Shown here one piece after another: positions 4,956 to 7,900 of a stretch of 7,900 nt of DNA. The stretch is from an uncultured Paracoccaceae bacterium. Lineage in GTDB: Bacteria; Pseudomonadota; Alphaproteobacteria; Rhodobacterales; Rhodobacteraceae. The translations under genes and the position numbers were made by a program. The notes under the pieces were generated by a model. It saw only the letters and a list, made by a program, of their open reading frames with translations, was not told where the DNA came from and searched no databases. Numbering within the stretch: position 1 is the stretch's first letter; the number at the start of each line of letters is the position of its first letter. The stretch spans positions 1 through 7,900 of the forward strand of contig CALEZJ010000171.1 of the NCBI GenBank assembly GCA_937927885.1. The letters run 5' to 3'.

Positions 4956-5765
4956 TCAGGGACCGCCGCCCGCCAGCATCTGCCCGGGTTTCGCCACCAA
5001 CAGATCCGTCGGCGGCGCGCGCATCAGGTCGCGGGCGTAATTGCCCAGTGCCCCCGGCACGCGGCCCGAATGCGCCCCGATGCACACCAGATCGGCGCCC
5101 AGTTCGGCGCAGCGGAACTCCAGCACCTCGTGCACGCCACCGGGCACGATTTCGGGCGGTTCGGCCAGCGCGGGCAGGTCGGGGGTCGCCAGGAACCGGT
5201 CGCGCGCCAGCATCGCCCGGTCCATCGCGGTTTCAAACTCGCGGTGGCCCGGCTCGGCCCGCGCGCCAAGGCGCATCTGCAGCGCGTGGATGACGTGGAA
5301 CTCGGCCTTTGGCGCGATCCGCCCCGCAGCCACCAGAGAGGCGGCGGAGGCGGGCGAGAAATCGCTGAGCGCCAGAACCTGCGCAAAGGGCGCCTCGGCC
5401 GGCTGGTGTGCGATCAGCACGGGGCAGGGCGCGGCCAGCACCAGACGTTCCATCGTGGTCAGACGCAACACGTCGAGCACCCGGCGCACCCGGTGCAGGC
5501 CCAGCACCAGCAGCGCCGCGGCCTCGGCCTCGGCCAGCGCCACCAGCGCCTCGGACGGCTGGCCCTGCAACAGCCGCTCGTCGGCGCCGGGGATCAGTTC
5601 GGCGATCTCGGCGCCACCCTCGACATGGGCGACGATCAGCCTGAGCGCCAGCGCCTCGGCCACACGGGCGGCGCGGGGTGCGACCTGGGCGGAACGCTGC
5701 GAGCGGTCGGTGGCGGCGATGACGCAGGGCAGGGGGGCCACGGGTTGGGGCGGACGATCGGACAT
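4956..5765 (-). CDS. tandem universal stress protein (two Usp domains)
   Basis: The 269-residue cytoplasmic protein is made of two Usp folds, about residues 12-120 and 126-259. Domain 1 has the first strand CVIAATDRS with Asp20, LRLIVAHVEG, ALLVLGLH and closing CPVLIAH. Domain 2 has VLALSDFSP with Asp135, EFHVIHAL, GADLVCIGAHSG, GALGNYARDLM and TDLLVAK. The glycine-rich nucleotide motif of Usp (G-x2-G-x9-G-S/T) is lost in domain 1, where GLHRVRRVLDVLRLTT is seen. It is only approximate in domain 2 (glycines 230, 234, 238 and 241, then Asn). ATP binding is therefore doubtful for domain 1 and possible for domain 2. The start is ATG at 5765. Its A is also the last base of the upstream gene's TGA (TGATG), so translation is probably coupled to the Hint gene; a GTG at 5768 would add one residue. 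The molecular role of such tandem Usps is generally unknown, with stress or adaptation roles inferred for the family. Confidence 0.87.
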   Translation of the reverse strand: MSDRPPQPVAPLPCVIAATDRSQRSAQVAPRAARVAEALALRLIVAHVEGGAEIAELIPGADERLLQGQPSEALVALAEAEAAALLVLGLHRVRRVLDVLRLTTMERLVLAAPCPVLIAHQPAEAPFAQVLALSDFSPASAASLVAAGRIAPKAEFHVIHALQMRLGARAEPGHREFETAMDRAMLARDRFLATPDLPALAEPPEIVPGGVHEVLEFRCAELGADLVCIGAHSGRVPGALGNYARDLMRAPPTDLLVAKPGQMLAGGGP

Positions 5766-6913
5766 CACACGGGCCTTTCGCTGAAGGGGGGCGGCACCGC
5801 CGCGCCATCCGGCGCCGCGCGCGGGGCCGCGGTCGGCGAAATCCCGGGCCGGTCACGCAGGCGCGAGACCAGTTCCGGGCTGAGCCGGGGCGCGCGGCCA
5901 TCCTCGGATTCGCCGCGCAGTTCGGTGCCGGTATGCAGCCGCTGGTCAAGCCCGGGAAAGGCCGCGCGCAGCGGCGCGGCGAGGTCCTCGGGCAGGCGGG
6001 TCAGCACCGAGGGGCAGACCATCAGGCTCTCGCAGGGGATGCCCTCGGCATAGATCACCTCATGCGCGGCAAAGACCAGCGAGTAATAGTCGACCCAGCC
6101 GCCCTCGCGCCGCGAAATGCTGCGCCCGTCCACCAGATGGCGGGCCTGCACCAGCAGTTCGGCCGCCCCGGCCAATGCCTTGGCGTCGCGCCGATACAGG
6201 AACAGCCGGTGATGCGGGCTGACCGTCAGGGGGGCGGGATTGCCCATCACCCCGGCTTGGACCGTGACCGGGGCAAAGCCCCCCTCGGCGCGCAATTGCA
6301 CGACGCCCTTCCACACCAGCCGCTGCGCGCCGTGGTCGCGGGTGATGACCAAGGCGCCGGGTGCCAGATCCTCGACCGGCATCTGGCTGCCGTCGGCCAG
6401 CGCGATGCGCGTGCCGCGGGCAAAGGCGCCGGCCACCACATCCGCCAGCCGGATCGGCCCGGGGCGCGGATCGGTGGCGATCAGCGAATAGGTGTGGCGC
6501 GGGGCAAGGGGGCTGAGCGGCAGCGCGAGGCGCCGCCCCTCGATCGCCAGCACCAGCACCTCGACCAGATCGCCGTCGGGCGCCATCAACGTCAGTCGCC
6601 CCTGAAGATCGACCGCCGCCCCGGCCCGGCCCAGATCCGACCCCTCGGCCAGCCGCCCCGAGGCCCCCTCGACCGCCAGCGCAAGGTGCAGCGTGGCGGG
6701 CCGCGCCCCGGCAGCCAGCCGGTAATAGTCGCCGCAGATGCTGTCGGCGGGGGCAGGCAGCGCGTCGCCCGCATTCGCGCCCGAGATCACGCGCAGGTCC
6801 TCGTCGGGATGCACGGCGACGACATGGGCGACCATCGCAGGCGTCCCGGCACCGGTCATCCCCGGATCGCCGTCCTGCGCGGCCCGGGCGGCAAGGCTGT
6901 GGGGCGAGGGCAT
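5765..6913 (-). CDS. Hint-domain protein (Hedgehog/intein-type, Hint_2-like) lacking the canonical Cys
   Basis: The product has 382 residues from the ATG at 6913, with CGGAG seven bases upstream. The frame stays open much further upstream, but that part is antisense to the SDR gene and is not believed. Residues ~27-158 form an N-terminal region typical of Rhodobacteraceae Hint proteins (VAHVVAVHPDEDLRVISG, SICGDYYRL, HTYSLIA). Residues ~161-300 are the Hint module: FARGTRIALADGSQMPVEDL (164-183), ALVITRDHGAQRLVWKG (187-203), LTVSPHHRLFLY (229-240), LVQARHLVDG (254-263) and VDYYSLVFAAHEVIYAEGIPCESLMV (274-299). The position just before FARGT, Cys in classical Hint domains, is Ala163 (codon GCC, 6425-6427). 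Self-cleavage by the usual N-S acyl shift should therefore be impossible. The C-terminal ~75 residues include a TGTE motif and a Pro/Ala-rich end. There is no signal peptide; related proteins are often thought to be surface or secreted, but that is not shown here. The gene is first in a two-gene unit with the USP gene (TGATG). Confidence 0.87.
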   Translation of the reverse strand: MPSPHSLAARAAQDGDPGMTGAGTPAMVAHVVAVHPDEDLRVISGANAGDALPAPADSICGDYYRLAAGARPATLHLALAVEGASGRLAEGSDLGRAGAAVDLQGRLTLMAPDGDLVEVLVLAIEGRRLALPLSPLAPRHTYSLIATDPRPGPIRLADVVAGAFARGTRIALADGSQMPVEDLAPGALVITRDHGAQRLVWKGVVQLRAEGGFAPVTVQAGVMGNPAPLTVSPHHRLFLYRRDAKALAGAAELLVQARHLVDGRSISRREGGWVDYYSLVFAAHEVIYAEGIPCESLMVCPSVLTRLPEDLAAPLRAAFPGLDQRLHTGTELRGESEDGRAPRLSPELVSRLRDRPGISPTAAPRAAPDGAAVPPPFSERPV

Positions 6914-6956
6914 GGGCGCGCTCCGATGAAAGGTCCGAGGCCCGGGGCCAATGCGG

Positions 6957-6987
6957 CGATCTTGGGCGACGATCTTGGGGCCTTGGG
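6957..6987. repeat. direct repeats CGATCTTGGG in the Hint/SDR divergent gap
   Basis: CGATCTTGGG occurs at 6957-6966 and 6970-6979, 13 bases apart. A third partial copy, CCTTGGG, lies at 6981-6987. The repeats lie in the predicted leader and -10 region of the Hint gene (as CCCAAGATCG on its strand). They could be a regulator site or chance. Confidence 0.45.
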
Positions 6988-7000
6988 CCGGCAAGGTCAA
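6972..7000 (-). promoter_or_regulatory. promoter candidate for the Hint-USP unit
   Basis: On the - strand TTGACC (7000-6995, five of six to TTGACA) is separated by 17 bases from CAAGAT (6977-6972, three of six to TATAAT). Transcription would start near 6965, about 50 bases before the ATG at 6913. The -10 overlaps one of the CCCAAGATCG repeats. The -35 and spacing are good and the -10 is weak. Confidence 0.4.
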
Positions 7001-7084
7001 CAGGGCGGCGGACGGCGGTTGCGTTGCGCGGCAGGGATCGGGATGGTAGGTCTCGGCCGGTGACACGGGCAAGGGGGACGAGGG

Positions 7085-7864
7085 ATGGATCTGGGCATTC
7101 GGGGCAGGCGCGCATTGGTCTGCGCCTCGTCCAAGGGGCTGGGGCTGGGCTGCGCCGAGGCGCTGGCGGCGGCGGGCGTCGATCTGGTGATGAACGCGCG
7201 CGGCGCCGAGGCGCTGGAGGCGGCGGCGGCGGACCTGCGCGCGCGCCACGGGGTCGGCGTGCAGGCAGTGGCGGCCGACATCACCACCGAGGCCGGGCGT
7301 GCATCGGTGCTGGCGGCGGCCGGGCCGGTGGATATCCTGGTCACCAACGCGGGCGGCCCGCCGCCGGGGCTCTGGAGCGACTGGACGCGCGAGGATTTCC
7401 TGAAGGCACTCGATGCCAACATGCTGACGCCCATCGCGCTGATGCAGGCGCTGTTGCCCGCAATGATGGCGCAGGGCTGGGGCCGCGTGGTCAACATCAC
7501 CAGCCAGGCCGTCAAGGCGCCGATCGGCGTTCTGGGCCTGTCGAACGCGGCGCGCACCGGGCTGACCGGCTTTGTCGCGGGCACCGCGCGGCAGGTGGCG
7601 GGGTCGGGGGTGACGATCAACAACCTGCTCCCCGGCATCCACGCCACCGACCGCGCCGACGCGCTGGACATGGGGGTCGTGGCCAGGGACGGGATCACGC
7701 TGGACGAGGCGCGCGCGCGGCGCATGGCGGGAATTCCGGCCGGTCGCTATGGCACGGCCGAGGAATTCGGCGCGGCTTGCGCCTTTCTGTGCAGCCGGCA
7801 GGCGGGGTTCATCGTGGGGCAGAACATCCTGCTCGACGGCGGAGCCATCAGCACCACGCTGTGA
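7085..7864 (+). CDS. SDR-family oxidoreductase-like protein (BKR-like subgroup) with atypical active site
   Basis: This 259-residue cytoplasmic Rossmann-fold protein belongs to the classical short-chain dehydrogenase/reductase fold. It shows a glycine-rich cofactor loop ASSKGLG at 14-20, where the standard is TGxxxGIG. It also has ADIT (64-67), TNAGGPPPG (87-95), NITS at 137-140, LLPGIHATDR (181-190) and the closing GFIVGQNILLDGG (241-253). The catalytic Ser is Ser140, but the expected Tyr and Lys 13 and 17 residues later are Ser153 and Arg157 (LSNAARTG). I recall a BKR-like SDR subgroup with similar SN..R sequences and an imperfect tetrad, so this is probably a family trait. The reaction and substrate are therefore unknown, and it should not be called a functional 3-oxoacyl-ACP reductase. 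The ATG at 7085 follows AAGGGGGA (7071-7078) by six bases. The gene diverges from the Hint-USP unit with a 171-base shared gap. Confidence 0.9.
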   Translation: MDLGIRGRRALVCASSKGLGLGCAEALAAAGVDLVMNARGAEALEAAAADLRARHGVGVQAVAADITTEAGRASVLAAAGPVDILVTNAGGPPPGLWSDWTREDFLKALDANMLTPIALMQALLPAMMAQGWGRVVNITSQAVKAPIGVLGLSNAARTGLTGFVAGTARQVAGSGVTINNLLPGIHATDRADALDMGVVARDGITLDEARARRMAGIPAGRYGTAEEFGAACAFLCSRQAGFIVGQNILLDGGAISTTL

Positions 7865-7879
7865 GGGGTGAGGCGGCCC

Positions 7880-7900
7880 GGGGGGGGGATCGACCCCCCC
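7880..7900. terminator. G-run/C-run hairpin after the SDR gene, cut by window end
   Basis: Nine G (7880-7888), loop ATCGA and at least seven C (7894-7900, continuing beyond the window) form a stem of 7 bp or more, starting 15 bases after the SDR stop. It could be the stem of a terminator; any U-tract would lie outside the window. Confidence 0.4.

Noticed and set aside
4926..6053. + strand open frame of 375 codons over the USP gene
   Set aside because: It is Gln/Arg/His/Gly-rich and antisense to a recognised two-domain USP and the end of the Hint gene.
5765..6913. Intein or self-splicing element
   Set aside because: There is no host protein split around the Hint module, no splicing Cys, no homing endonuclease domain and no C-extein junction; it is a stand-alone Hint-domain protein.
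5933..7063. + strand open frame of 376 codons over the Hint gene
   Set aside because: It is an antisense shadow with the same low-complexity composition. The - strand encodes clear Hint motifs.
6914..7642. N-terminal extension of the Hint protein up to 7642
   Set aside because: It would lie antisense to the SDR gene and has non-protein-like composition. A good ribosome-binding site and family-typical N-terminus place the start at 6913.
1..7900. CRISPR array, insertion sequence or prophage
   Set aside because: No regularly spaced repeats, transposase, terminal inverted repeats or phage structural genes were seen on either strand.

Overview
The window is high-GC DNA with strong G/C preference at third codon positions in most genes. 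It carries the alphaproteobacterial riboflavin order (ribB-like fusion, ribH, nusB) and a Hint-domain protein of a type common in marine and soil Rhodobacteraceae. I read it as a chromosomal segment of a Rhodobacteraceae-like alphaproteobacterium. That assignment is inference from gene content and codon use; no 16S or other phylogenetic marker is present.

Region 1 (1-2020, + strand) is the distal part of a riboflavin operon. It starts inside a 3,4-dihydroxy-2-butanone-4-phosphate synthase fused to a GTP-cyclohydrolase-II-like domain that has lost its zinc and catalytic motifs (RibBX-like). It continues with lumazine synthase (ribH), three bases downstream, and the antitermination factor nusB, which overlaps ribH by ATGA. 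Region 2 (2027-3681) holds a small secreted protein of unknown function on the - strand, convergent with nusB, and a divergent ten-TM EamA/DMT-family transporter. The gap between these two contains a GTTCCC-AC-GGGAAC inverted repeat and a good promoter-like sequence.

Region 3 (3736-4955) begins with an intact tRNA-Pro(CGG) with encoded CCA. After it come about 490 bases with no convincing gene, then a TTG-initiated outer-membrane lipoprotein with an Inh/Omp19-like protease-inhibitor-type domain. Codon use in this stretch is visibly less G/C-biased than in the flanks, so it may be accessory DNA next to a tRNA gene. No integrase, transposase or clear att repeat is visible.

Region 4 (4956-7864) has a two-gene - strand unit and a divergent + strand gene. 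The two-gene unit is a Hint-domain protein whose usual nucleophilic Cys is Ala, joined by TGATG stop/start overlap to a tandem universal-stress-protein gene. The divergent gene is an SDR-family protein in which the YxxxK catalytic pair is replaced by SxxxR. The window ends in a G-run/C-run inverted repeat.

Several proteins here keep a recognisable enzyme fold while lacking canonical active-site residues: the GCHII-like domain, the Hint domain, the SDR and the first USP domain. For at least the first three, I believe this is a property of known subfamilies rather than fresh damage. I found no strong case for a wholly new system. The least explained parts are the coupled Hint-USP pair, the Inh-like lipoprotein beside tRNA-Pro, and the small four-cysteine secreted protein.
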